From Xylaria sp. FL1777 (lineage: Eukaryota > Ascomycota > Sordariomycetes > Xylariales > Xylariaceae), in assembly GCA_022578965.1 (NCBI GenBank), contig MU400506.1:1-64000 (forward strand): DNA of 64,000 nt. The letters are read 5' to 3'. Numbering within the stretch: the first letter of the stretch is position 1; each line of letters opens with the position of its first letter. Both the position numbers and the translations under genes were made by a program. Positions 23,886 through 34,777 of this stretch are shown in pieces. The notes beneath the pieces were generated by a model. It saw nothing but the letters and a program-made list of their open reading frames with translations, ran no database searches and was not told the DNA's origin.

Positions 23886-25628
23886 ATGTCCGCTATCCTC
23901 TCCGCCGATGACCTCAACGACTTCATCTCGCCAGGTGTCGCATGTATCAAGCCCGTCGAAACGCTTCCTGCGGTCCCCGAGCAACCGAAAGAGAACGAAC
24001 TTGAACACGAGGTAGTCATCGATGGCCAACAATCTACTTCGTCGACGAACACGCCAGCACAAATTTCCTTGACAGATTGTCTGGCCTGCTCTGGCTGCGT
24101 AACCTCAGCCGAAGCCGTTCTCGTGAGCTTACAGAGCCATAACGAGCTTTTAAACGTCCTAGATCAAGCTCCTGCACTACAAATAAGGCAAAATGGCGCA
24201 GATGGAACAATCAAGATCGAAGGGTTAGAGAATCCCGATAGCAAGCTTTTCGTGGCAAGTGTGTCGCCCCAGACACGTGCCAGTCTTGCTGCCGCCGCGG
24301 GGTATGGCGTAAATAAGCGAGATGCCGGGCGAATGATCACACAATTATTAGCAGGGCCTGATGGCTTGAGATCTGGTGGGAAATGGAACAATGCATTCAC
24401 ATGGGTAGCAGACACGAATGCGGCTCGGGCAGCATGTCTGGTCCTGGGCGCCGAGGAAGCTATTGGCGATTGCAAGGTCGCAAAGCCTATATTAACATCA
24501 AGTTGTCCGGGTTGGGTGTGCTACGCCGAGAAGACACACCCATATGTATTGCCCCATATATCGAAGATCAAGTCGCCACAAGCATTGATGGGAACGCTGC
24601 TTAAGACAACCTTGAGTCGGACGTTAGGTATTTCCCCAGACCGAATATGGCATCTTGCCGTTATGCCATGCTTCGACAAAAAATTAGAGGCAAGCCGTGA
24701 AGAATTAACAGACTCGGTCTGGAACGGAAACGGTCGGCCAGGCAGGGGAGTCCGGGATGTCGATTGTGTTATCACAAGCAAAGAAATTTTGATGTTGACC
24801 GAGACTAGGGGCATCGATTTCTTTAATTTGCCGAAGGAATCAATACCGATCTCCTCGCGTGTCCCTTTCCCTGATCCCGTTGTACAGGAATTCATCTTTT
24901 CGACCCGCCACAGTGGCCGCCCAGATCCTGCTGCCAGCACGTCGGGAGGTAATTTATACTACACATTGCAATATGTTGCATCTCGGCATCCTGGGTCACA
25001 AATTGAGACAACCCGGGGTAGGAATGTAGACGTGGCCGAGTTTTCAGTGGTATCGGCATCTGGGGACATAATATTCAAGGCGGCGCGATACTACGGGTTT
25101 CGAAACATTCAGAACTTAGTTCGGAAACTAAAACCAGCGCGTCCATCGCGGATGCCTGGCGCTAGGGTTGTTGGATCAAGCAGAAAAGCTGCTGGCAAGC
25201 AAGCTGGACTCGATTATGACTATGTCGAAGTTATGGCTTGCCCCGGTGGGTGTACCAACGGCGGAGGTCAGATCAAAGTCGATGATCCTCTAGTAATTGA
25301 GCGCAAGGGGGCTGGATTTCAGCCAGGTCCCCAGGAGCAGAAACAGTGGCTTGCCGAGGTAGACGAAGCGTATTTCTCAGCCGAGGAAAGTGAGTCGGAA
25401 AGTGGTGAGGGCAGGACGAAGATTCAAGGAAGAGGTGATTCGGTTGGCGATATATCCCCATCCTATATTCGAGATAACCTGGCGCACTGGAGTAGGGTAA
25501 CTGGCATAGACATAGATAGGCTGGTATCAACCAGTTACCGCGAGGTTATCAGTGATGTGGGGAAGAGCAAAATGAACGATACCGAACGGGTAGTTCAACT
25601 TGCTAGCAAGATTGGCGGCGGATGGTAG
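23886..25628 (+). CDS. nar1: Cytosolic Fe-S cluster assembly factor Nar1
   Basis: Iron-only hydrogenase-like protein of the cytosolic iron-sulfur assembly (CIA) machinery, which bridges early scaffold steps to the CIA targeting complex. Intronless, 580 aa, a normal length. The N-terminal cluster ligands are clear: Cys20 in SPGVACIKP and Cys65, Cys68 and Cys71 in TDCLACSGCVTSAE. The hydrogenase-like part carries TSSCPGWVCYAEK, AVMPCFDKK and VMACPGGCTNGGGQ, which supply the second cluster. It ends close to the family C-terminus. The ATG lies in the context CGCATCATGTCC, preceded by a short pyrimidine-rich leader. It is convergent with the SUZ-domain gene, with 38 bp between stop codons. Confidence 0.96.
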   Translation: MSAILSADDLNDFISPGVACIKPVETLPAVPEQPKENELEHEVVIDGQQSTSSTNTPAQISLTDCLACSGCVTSAEAVLVSLQSHNELLNVLDQAPALQIRQNGADGTIKIEGLENPDSKLFVASVSPQTRASLAAAAGYGVNKRDAGRMITQLLAGPDGLRSGGKWNNAFTWVADTNAARAACLVLGAEEAIGDCKVAKPILTSSCPGWVCYAEKTHPYVLPHISKIKSPQALMGTLLKTTLSRTLGISPDRIWHLAVMPCFDKKLEASREELTDSVWNGNGRPGRGVRDVDCVITSKEILMLTETRGIDFFNLPKESIPISSRVPFPDPVVQEFIFSTRHSGRPDPAASTSGGNLYYTLQYVASRHPGSQIETTRGRNVDVAEFSVVSASGDIIFKAARYYGFRNIQNLVRKLKPARPSRMPGARVVGSSRKAAGKQAGLDYDYVEVMACPGGCTNGGGQIKVDDPLVIERKGAGFQPGPQEQKQWLAEVDEAYFSAEESESESGEGRTKIQGRGDSVGDISPSYIRDNLAHWSRVTGIDIDRLVSTSYREVISDVGKSKMNDTERVVQLASKIGGGW

Positions 25629-25666
25629 TCACCGTCGCCCAGAATATAACCCCTAAATAAAGATGT

Positions 25667-26630
25667 TCAATCAGCTTTAGCGCCACGTTTGGTAAAACCT
25701 CTACTATTTCCGTCGGGTCCTCTCGGCGATCGAATGACTTGGTCCTCTTCCCGTGGCATAGATCGACTAGAGACGGGTGTACCACCTCCACCCCTTCTCT
25801 CTAGCGGGAAACCGGGTTTCGGTGAGTAATTTGGATCGTACAATTCTCGTCCATTAGGTCCTGACTGACTTCCTGGCCGCTGGCTAGTACTGCCGTCACC
25901 TCGGCTATCATTATGCCGATGTCCGCCGTTGCTGCCACCGCCACGTCCTCGACCGCGAGCCCTCGGACCGCGCCCGTCAGCGGAGGACCTCGGTGGTGTA
26001 GCATTACCTGGCGTGGATGCCCCCGACGATGGATTCGACCCGTACCCCGAACCCGACGCAGCAGGAGTTGTGCCAAAGATCTTAGCCCTGACCTCCTCAT
26101 ACCGGCGCTGCTTCTCCTCACGCTCGCGCTGCTGCTTTGCACGGATCTCCTCGGGACTCAACTGTATCTTGTCTTTCTCATTGTCGGAGTCCTCGTCTTC
26201 AACCTTGAGCTGGGAGAGCGCGCCAGTAAGGGGATCCCGTTTCGTGATCATTTTGGGTGCAGGTTTGCGGCTGAGAACCTTCATAGCTGGCTTGAACTCA
26301 GTCATTAGAGGCTCGGAGCGCGCAGCCAGAAAGTGAAAGGGCTCCGGAGGCGTTTCACTGTACAGAGAATGGGATTTTAGTCAATTCAGTTCCAAAAAAA
26401 AAAACGGAGCAAAACAGATGCCGAGATTAGCCTCCTCGGTCGAGTACTCACGCTGATTGCCAAAGTTTCTTGTTAGATTCGGCATGCTGCGCCAGACGTT
26501 CAGCTCTAGTCATTGACGCCTGTGACTCTGCTTCCGGCTCTGGATCTGCCACCGCCGCCGCTCGATCGGCTTTGACTTCCCAATCGTCGTCGTCCCAGGC
26601 ATCAGGGACTTCGGTCTTTTTCCCCGCCAT
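25667..26630 (-). CDS. SUZ-domain RNA-binding protein, 289 aa
   Basis: Two minus-strand exons, 26630-26452 and 26357-25667, with a 94-bp intron; 289 aa. The N-terminus is acidic (DAWDDDDWEVKADRAAA), and a Pro-Phe segment from exon 2 (ETPPEPFHFLAA) follows the junction. The SUZ-type core is the Glu/Arg helix SPEEIRAKQQREREEKQRRY plus EEVRAKIFG (about residues 135-165). An RGG-like, Gly/Arg-rich stretch (GRGPRARGRGRGGG) and a DPNYSPKPGF element follow. SUZ proteins bind RNA and localise to mRNP granules, which suggests an mRNA-metabolism role here. The ORF extends upstream via TTG only, so the ATG at 26630 is taken as the start. Confidence 0.88.
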
Positions 26631-27302
26631 GAATTGCGAATTGATCAAGGAATGAGTAGAAAACGTGGAGCTGAGCTTAGCAGCGCTATAACGATTTCTG
26701 TGACGTGTTATGGCGCGTTATTGCGACAGAAAACATTAGGGTTCTTATTGGAATGCGCGAAAGAAAGAAGAAGTCAAGTGCGCCGTTGCACCTTGTCGTC
26801 TCCCTTAGGTAGCGTAGCGTCTGCTATTCCTCTCAGCCCTCTGATTGAGTTTAGGTGAGCCAGCCAATCGACTTTACCTCCACGCAGTAGGAACTTGGTG
26901 GGGACTTGCGGCTCTCCCTTGGAACCCAATCAATGTATTCATAGTGGATCGCCACCCCCCGGTATCGACCCTGGCCAGATAGAATGGCAATACCTACCTA
27001 CCTACATACCTAGGTACCTAGGTAAGGAGCTGCCTACACAACCTTCTTAAAAGGCCACCAAATTCCTACCTCTTGTCTTCGAATAAAGAAGAGAAAAAAA
27101 TTCTACCGTATTAACCCATTGATAATAGCTACAATACCGTCAGGCATCATCTCACAGCTGCCCAGCCAGCTCCAGTTCTAATTCGTGTAAGCCCTTAACG
27201 ACCATACACTATAAATCATCGCTCATGGTCTCATGGTTCAAGATTAGTATCGACCGCTCATACACAGGGATCGATCCTCCACTATAGGGTCTTGATCTCA
27301 TC
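26631..27302. other. Intergenic with TACCTA/TAGGTA tract
   Basis: About 670 bp with no gene. It contains a compact TACCTACCTACC...TACCTAGGTACCTAGGTA tract at about 26991-27024, which includes overlapping palindromes. Confidence 0.55.
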
Positions 27303-27718
27303 ATGCAACACGCTGCAAACTCGTCCCAGCAATTCGCTGCACGTCTGCCGGGAGCTCTTCACACTCCAACTCACTCCTTCAGTGAAGCAATCCAGACTCC
27401 CTCTTCACAAGGTGTGGACTGGGCAGACAAACAGGCCAAAGAACACGAGTCCGCTAAAAGCCGGCTTTCCGATTCAAAGTTCAATATAAGTAAGACTCTT
27501 CTTTAGCTCGGCATCTCTATCTTCTCCCGACAAAGGATGACACTATCGGTTACAACGAGCATGGTTCCTAACCAAAGGATGTGATTCTAGGAGACTATGC
27601 AGACCCTCTCTTACCTCGACAACACCCTCCTTCTCACTACTATCCCCGGGGTGTGACAACCGAAATGGAGAAGCAATTACTAGATCTCATTGCAAACATC
27701 AAGGCAGAAAGAGCTTGA
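27303..27718 (+). CDS. Predicted small protein, 104 aa, unknown
   Basis: Two-exon model, 27303-27489 and 27591-27718, with a 101-bp intron having a GTAAGA donor, a CCTAACC branch-like site about 20 bp before the end and a CTAG acceptor. The join keeps one frame to a TGA at 27716. The protein is polar, with VDWADKQAKEHESAKSRL in exon 1 and GVTTEMEKQLLDLIANIKA near the end, which looks like an amphipathic helix. I do not recognise a family. The clean intron argues for a real gene. However, the TGA is followed in frame by 40 open codons, so a truncated older gene is also possible. Confidence 0.45.
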
Positions 27719-28613
27719 GACTCTTTAATCATCGGAACAGGACGAATCGACCCCAAATGCGCGGGTTGTGGACTTGACTCGAATTGCAGATCTCAAGCAT
27801 CACTGTATACTTATCCTGTACGGCATTAGTAATAGGCCCCCAGTTTGCTAGTCTCTGGCTCCAAGACACAAAGAACATGGACAACGCTATTGTCTAGATC
27901 GGCACAAGTATATAACATACAAGTTCTAACCACGCCTGTTTTCAAGGGCCTCAACCGATTAGCTAATTCACAAAAGCTCAGATGTCACTCTCCCAGAATC
28001 TTCATGGTCAAGGCAGTCATTATGAGATGAAAGAGGCCTAGTATAACAACAAACATCGTCAACTTACGCACGATCTCTCACAAAAAAACGGACCTAAGGC
28101 TGTATGATAATCAATGTCGTTCTTGATATTGTATGGCTTTTGCCACGTTTACTACAATGCCAAGTTCTAAGCTCTAATTAAGCCTGCCCATAGTGAATCG
28201 ATTAATTTGGCGGTGAATCTTGGCGTTGGTTCAAAACATATCATCGTCGGTGACGCAGCCAGATATTCAAGCAACCAGCCTCATTCGCATACTACCTAGA
28301 TACCTTAGGTAGGTAGGTACTTAAGTAGGTACCTGGACGGAGTATAGTCCCAAATCGCTCTCAGATGTTGAACCCTATTCCATATAAGCTTCTGTGCCTG
28401 TAAACTTATTATTGCCATAAACAAAACGGCTGACATACACATAAGGTTTGGCAGTAGATTTTACTTACATTTGATCTATGCTTCCTTGGGGAATCTCTCA
28501 CTTAAATAGGGCCACACTGATACAAGAGAATCTAGTTTCTCTAGGATCATACAACTCCCACGCATTGTCCCCTGAGCAAAAGATCTGCTATCAAGAATTA
28601 CACGAGTCCAAAG
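27719..28613. other. Intergenic, possible remnant of the 104-aa gene
   Basis: No independent gene. The first 120 bp stay open in the frame of the preceding gene (with CAGCGLDSNCRS) up to a TAG near 27830. A TACCTTAGGTAGGTAGGTAC-type tract is at about 28292-28335. Confidence 0.4.
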
Positions 28614-29897
28614 ATGGACGCACTCCGTAACACCGCACGGCGCAGCGGGCCGCTCCTTAATATTCTCTCGCAGACAGAGTGTGCCCCATCAGGGCTTGAA
28701 GTAATGAAACGCCATATCCGAGACCTCGACAGCGAGCTTCAGCATACACAGAACAGCATACGAGCCTTACGAAACGACCAACGGAGGGAATACATGAAGT
28801 ATGAGAGGCATCACGCTTCAGTGATTGAACGATGGATATACAAAGTCACTGGCAACGAAGCGAAATTTGCAGCCAAAGTTAAGAGAGAAGGGGACAGATA
28901 TGCCCAGGTATAGATTTCTTAACAACACTTACGGCACAGAGCCCGTCTAGGCTAACCAATATTAGATTCTTGAGAAGTTGCAACAAGCCAACGCGATAAA
29001 ACACGAACTCGAGGAAATGAGGATCAGAGCTCTCAGCGCACGAGTGCAGCTCCGGGAAGATTGCACACGCCGTGAGGAGGCTCAGAGAGAGTTCAACGCC
29101 CTCTACGCCAGCCTGTTCCGGGGTCCCTCGTCACCTTCCCCTGAGGTAGACGTTGCTGAACGTAACGTGGAAAGTGCACTACGGGCCTATGAAGAGTCTT
29201 ATCTCAAGCTGAAGAAGGACCAGGTTAGTCGCTGGAACCTTTTTAATCCTCCTTTTAGAATATCTCAGAGTCATAGACCTCCTAATCTAGAATGTCCTGC
29301 TCTTGCTGCTCCTGCAAGCTCCCGAGACTTTAAAGAATATTTACCACATGCGGAGTTTGCTGACTCCGGCGTTCTAAACAGGAAGTTGAGCGTATCTTGA
29401 AAGAGGCCACACTGTCGATACGATCTACCTTGACTTTTCTCGATGAAGCTCTTTGCGACTTACGGAGCATATTCGTCAGATGTATGCTCGCCGACCGGAT
29501 GAAGCAATTTGCTCTACTCAACGCCATACTAGCCATCGAGAAGGCTCAGAAGGACATTTCACGCGCGCAGCAGTTCTCGACAGAGGTACAAGGGTTGCCT
29601 CGTATAGATGTATCGCTAGGGCTTGAAATGGGTTTCACGCAGATTAAGAGTTTTCGCGACCAAGTCGAACAATACAAACAGGCTGTGTGGGCCCAGTTGA
29701 CGGAAGCGAGGGAACGGTTACGGATCTCAAAGCAACAGGCGGCGAGCAGTTATACCTTGTTGGATTATGCGAAGAACGAGCTGCAGAAGGAGCGGCAGAA
29801 CGTGATCAGGACACTGGCCGCCGATGATTCGTGGGAAGAGCCGCCTCCATACTCGTCTGACAATTATCCCTTATTAGAATTGGAGGAGGAGAATTGA
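28614..29897 (+). CDS. Coiled-coil protein with PPPY motif, 355 aa
   Basis: Three exons, 28614-28907, 28966-29223 and 29382-29897; introns 58 and 158 bp; 355 aa. Both junctions are in phase 0 and have normal signals (GCTAACC branch in intron 1, CTAAACAG at the end of intron 2). The protein is predominantly charged helix: DLDSELQHTQNSIRALRNDQ, HELEEMRIRALSARVQLRED and LTEARERLRISKQQAASSY are typical coiled-coil segments. There is no signal peptide or membrane segment. The C-terminus, WEEPPPYSSDNYPLLELEEE, holds a PPxY element that could bind WW domains. I do not recognise a family. It sits in a block of three unknown plus-strand genes. Confidence 0.72.
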
Positions 29898-31306
29898 AAT
29901 TTGAAGGGAAAATGGAATAAGGAAAGCTTTTACTTCGACTATATACGGGCATGTACAGGAAGACACAGCGAGAAGCTCTGCAATAAAACTTAATTAGGCG
30001 GTTATTGTTCTATGATACCAGTTGCCAACTCTGAAAAACAAGTGACGATGAAATGCGAAATATATAAGCTGTACAGTGCATACCATTACGGATAAACAAA
30101 GCCCATTCGACATAAATGAGTTGATGGGATGCTGTCCCATTCAAAAAGGGTAGAACTAAAGAAATGTGACATTGTTAACATAATATGAATGAATGGATCA
30201 CACGATGTACATTGGTACCGGTCCTAGTCCCAGTCCCAGACGCCTACAACTCCTCCTCATATTATATAGTTCTTCATGAGCCTCAGGGGGAGAAACACTG
30301 GGAGTTGAACATATTCGTCTGACGGTGGAAGGGGATATTACTTGGCCCTTGATGAAGGCACATATCTAGGGCGAGCATAGGTGGCTATAACACATAGAGT
30401 ATGCTCAATTTGACAAACACCGACGTCCTTCTCTGCACACCACCTGCCTAGGCGTCGAATAAAAATAGCTGCAGTCAGAACTTAGCATAAATGATCATCT
30501 ATTGATAGTGACAATGAACAGACCGCGCCATTGAGAATGGTAGAAGCAAGACGACCTGGTATCAGACGCTTTGCCATCAATTCTTACATACATACCTACC
30601 TACATATAGGTCCGAAGGATTGTTTTAAAGCCAACGTTCTCCATAGATGCTTTACGATACATGTTCATCACATCCAGTAGATGGTCGTGCCCCGGGTACA
30701 ATTTCGTCACCTTGTTTCCAAGGTCATTACGTCAGCACAAGAGCATATCAAAGGGGACAATAGGTACAATTTCCACAATAGGCGCACTTTCAGATCCGTG
30801 AACTTTAGCAAATACCTACTCCTAAATTCTAAAGGTCGACAGGGAAAGCCCGAGACATTCAAGAAGGAGCAGGCAGAGCTGGCATGTGTCTATCTTCATA
30901 CCTAAGGTATCCCAAAGTGGCATCATCTATCCCTTAGGTACCCGCCTCATATTACCTGCTTCTATCAGCCGCCTTTGAAGATCACAAATAACACCATCTA
31001 CATAACATCATCTACCACAGTGGGTACTTGTTTGCTACTCACCCCCCACGCTGTCCACCCGTTACTCCTACCCGGGTTACTTTCTTCCGGCCTCATCAAG
31101 CCTCAACTCCACAACTTAACCGTTCTACCCACCTACCCACGTGCCTACCTCCCTCTAACAAGGTTTCATTACCCAGAAACACCACTGGTACGTTGAACAC
31201 CTGCCTCCCTCACCTCCATACTTTCCTAACTAGGAAGTAGGCACTATCACAGAAGCCTTGACCACACACCTCCACATATATATGTCACGACTCACAATAA
31301 ATCACA
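29898..31306. other. Intergenic, no gene seen
   Basis: About 1.4 kb. A frame at 30681-30905 is open but featureless. From about 30990 the DNA is C-rich with TACCCACC/TACCTACC runs, a likely promoter and leader for the gene at 31307. Confidence 0.5.
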
Positions 31307-32565
31307 ATGGATGATCCAGTCACTCCTAAGAAGCAAGTCCTACCCACAAGACTTCGCCAACAGCCCACACCTCCTCCATCCATGGCGACTTCTCAGGAGG
31401 AAGGAACGAGTATCGTCGATGATACATACAACCCTGCTTCACCCATGCGTCACCACGCGTATGATGCGCTCATCGCCGACAAGTGCGAAAAAGAGCATGA
31501 GAACTCAGTTTCTACCTTGAGCAACGACGATGTAAAACAGTCTCAAGATGGACAAGTTTCACCTGAAGGTGGAAAACAAGAGATTCGCACGAATGACCAC
31601 CCCAAAACTGAGATCGCGGATTGGTTGTACAGCGCATCAAATCCAGAGCAACGCGATCGACGGTTCGCTAACTTTGTACGTGGCCTTTGGCCTTCAAATG
31701 ATGAATTCAGTAAGAAAAGCTACCTAGTTTATCCGTTTCTCGCTACAGACAACTAACTGCCTTATTATAAGATGCGGCTCGCCATCCCTTTTACGATTCT
31801 GAGGAAGACGACTCATATGATGAGTTCATCAAGTGTCGTGAATGGGACGGAGTATGCCCGTACGATGACGATGACTATAATCCACTTACAGACCCCTCTA
31901 GAAGCACTGATGTCTGGGAGCCCAAGATTGGTGAGGACGGCATCGAAGACGAGCAAGACCTCCGTATGGTTTTAAAAGGCCGCCAAGAGTTCAAGGATCG
32001 CTCTAAGGTCCTTAAAAGGCTCAAAAACAAGGTACTCACTCGGTTTTCGTTGGGTTTGGACACCAACTATGGCAACGGAGAAAAGGTAGGAGGCCCGGAG
32101 TCTGTAGCCAGGATGGAGGCACCATCCGTTATTACGAATCAATCACCTCCAAGCCAAATTACCACCGTAGCCAAAGGAGTCGTCTTTTTTGGTGACCAAG
32201 AGCCAAGTAAAGATAGCAGGCCTCAGAAACCCAAGAACAAGAAGAAAAAGGGACGCAAGTCCAGCAAAAGAAAGAGAGGTTCTAAAGAGAATCCAAATAG
32301 CACCTACAAGTATGATAGCGACTCAGAAGATGAACAACTGACCCGCAAGAGAAGCAAGAACAAAGTTGCTCCTAGCGATGAACAGTGGAAAGCACAGACA
32401 CGCGCCGCGGCTCGACGTGTCGGGTGTATGAGCCTGGATGGCTGCTATGATGCCGACAGCGACGGCTCTATAAGCACCTGTACGACTGGCTCTACTATAG
32501 AGAGCGACGAGGGTGAACCGCCAAAGAAACGCCTATTATCTCATACCTCCTTCATTCGAGGTTGA
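31307..32565 (+). CDS. Disordered, Lys-rich probable nuclear protein, 398 aa
   Basis: Two exons, 31307-31709 and 31772-32565, with a 62-bp intron (GTAAGA donor, AACTAAC branch site, ATAAG acceptor); 398 aa. The ATG is in good context (TCACAATGG). The protein is highly polar. Exon 1 has an ordered-looking segment (EIADWLYSASNPEQRDRRFA). Exon 2 opens with an acidic Asp/Glu stretch and FIKCREWDGVCPYDDDD, then a strongly basic run (KPKNKKKKGRKSSKRKRG, about residues 220-240) that is a likely nuclear localisation signal. The C-terminal part is Ser/Asp-rich. I do not recognise a family; it may be a lineage-specific gene. Confidence 0.65.
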
Positions 32566-34124
32566 GCTCGCAAAACGTGCATCGTCTCAACGCAGTAATG
32601 CTAATATATATGCAGCCAGGTACGGCATCTCGATGGGTAAGGGAGCTCGATATTCGTCGCCCACGCCCCTGAATTCCCTTTCATCTCCAGCTAAATTCGT
32701 TTCTCGACCAAGTTTGCAAAATCTTCCCATGATCCTCAGCTTTAGATCGACTCTTTCACCTTGTGTTTGTTAGAGTTATCGATCGCTCTGTTTGACACCT
32801 TTCACTAATACCCCAATCGATATGCCTTTGCGTATCAAGCCGTCTGAGCCTAACAGACACTGGCGGCTCATTTGTGTCCGGAAAACGCAATTTCTCTAAT
32901 TGGAGTTTGCATTTGAGAGGGATGGGCATATCGTGTAGATCTGTATGTTAGAGGCCCTTGATAGACGTTGGCATGATGGTAGTAGGCCACGGGCTAAGGT
33001 AGATAGACAACCTCCGCAATGAATTGATAACGATGCTTTATCACACGCGACTCTACTAACTTGCCTCGAGTATTCGTTATATCTCCTAAACTCGAGCAGT
33101 GATATTAAGTCACTAGCCACGCAAAAGAAAAACCCAGTATCTCTGCAGCAAAAGTGCATGTGATGGCAGTCTATCAGTCTATGCGTGGGACCTCGCTTGT
33201 GTTACAAGAGTTGTATATCTAGATAGTGTCTATACGGAGTAGTGCACATCGGAAATATCGAAATGTGCCCAATTTGCATCTCAGATAGCCACAGATTGTT
33301 TCATTGGCTACGGGCCCCCAACAGTTTTGGGGGGTACCGGTAAACCGGTATGGAAAGAGATGATAGATGCCTATTCCTGAGATCACCGAGAACTTGCACC
33401 GACAATGCCCGTGATCCGAGGTAAGAGACCTTACCTCATACATACCTGCTACGATCAATTGAGTCAGATAGACACAGACATTTTTTTGCCTAGCCGTACC
33501 ACCGTACTAATTTCTTTCGTAATCTCGACGTATGCATACTTAGATCTGCCGGCGAATAAGTGGCTGAGTACCTACTTACAACATGTAGACTAGTGTTGTC
33601 TCGCTGCTTCTCATGCGGTCCTCCTCACTTATGTAGTCGAGCGAACTCGGTAGATCGTGAATCGAGGCTGTGAAGATCTTGTTCCACCAACAACTACCAA
33701 ACTGGCTTTCATAATCTTGACTCAGACATTTGATTTGGGTTGATTTGATTTGATTTACGGGCGAATGTGCCACCGGGGATAACTAAGCAGGCAGATATGC
33801 ATCCCCTGTTGACGCATTGATCGTTTCTCACGAATAAAAAAACCCCTTTAATTCCGATAGTAGAATGGAATCGCCTATTTCCGATCGGAGGTATATAATA
33901 TTGAGTATTCGATAACATGCTTAGATATGTCTTTTGGATTGTCCTAGCTTTTCGAGTCAACTGCTAGTATCTTTTGATGTTGGATTAGTATAAGCAGATA
34001 TACACCCTTGCCTCGTTGCCACCTAACTTACGTTAGGTATTTTGGCCCGTCCCACCCTACTCCCAGTTAGCGCGTTTACCTGCCGCCGCCAACACCAACG
34101 CCGCCGCCACCACCGCCATCACCA
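32566..34124. other. Intergenic, no gene seen
   Basis: About 1.56 kb. Short open frames on both strands have no protein character. A TTTGATTTGATTTGA-like short repeat is at about 33727-33757. The last 50 bp before the next ATG are CCGCCGCCACC-rich. Confidence 0.5.
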
Positions 34125-34777
34125 ATGTCCGCCAGAACCGGCTCTTGCCTCTGTGGCGGCATCAAGCTGGAGATACACGGCGCCCCGTTCATGCAGAACC
34201 TGTGCCACTGCTCGTCGTGCCAGAAGTCTACGGGTGCAGTCTTTGGTTCGTTGGCTGTTTACAAGACCGAGGTACGTATCACTGTTTCCTCTGCATCCCC
34301 TCCTCCCTCATGTGTGCAAGTTGGTTCCTCGTGGGGGTATGTATTGGATCATGCTGCTTGCTCTTGCGGGGACCCGTGATCTCTTCGCCTCCGGTTCCCG
34401 TAATCGTCATTCACCGATGACAGACAGCAGCAACAGAGTAGTATAGGAAGTCCCAATCGTGATGCTAAAATACGTACCTGCAGCAAGTCACGGTCACAGA
34501 GGCCGAGCCAGATGTGCTGAAGACGTACGTCGACACGAGCCCGGAATCGGGCGGCGTGCTCAAGCGGTCGTTCTGCGGGAAGTGCGGCAGTCCCGTCAAG
34601 ATCCAAAAGGGCTCAACTCCTGAGACCATGGTCGTGCCCGTCGGCATCGTCGACGGCGACAAGAGCACCTTCAAACCCGACGTCGAGTTCTACTGCAGGG
34701 GCAAGGCCGATTGGGTCGGCGCCTTTGACAACTGCAAGAACTTCGAGACCATGCCGCCCACGTACCCGCCCCAGTAA
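34125..34777 (+). CDS. GFA-family (CENP-V/GFA domain) zinc protein, 146 aa
   Basis: Two exons, 34125-34271 and 34484-34777, with a 212-bp intron; 146 aa, a normal single-domain length. The GFA fold's structural zinc ligands are visible: Cys8 and Cys10 (GSCLCGG), Cys27, Cys29 and Cys32 (NLCHCSSCQKSTG), and FCGKCGSPV in exon 2. GFA proteins are named after glutathione-dependent formaldehyde-activating enzyme, but most fungal members have no proven reaction, so only the fold is assigned. The C-terminal GRGKADWVGAFDN-like segment (here CRGKADWVGAF) is typical of fungal members. Confidence 0.92.
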
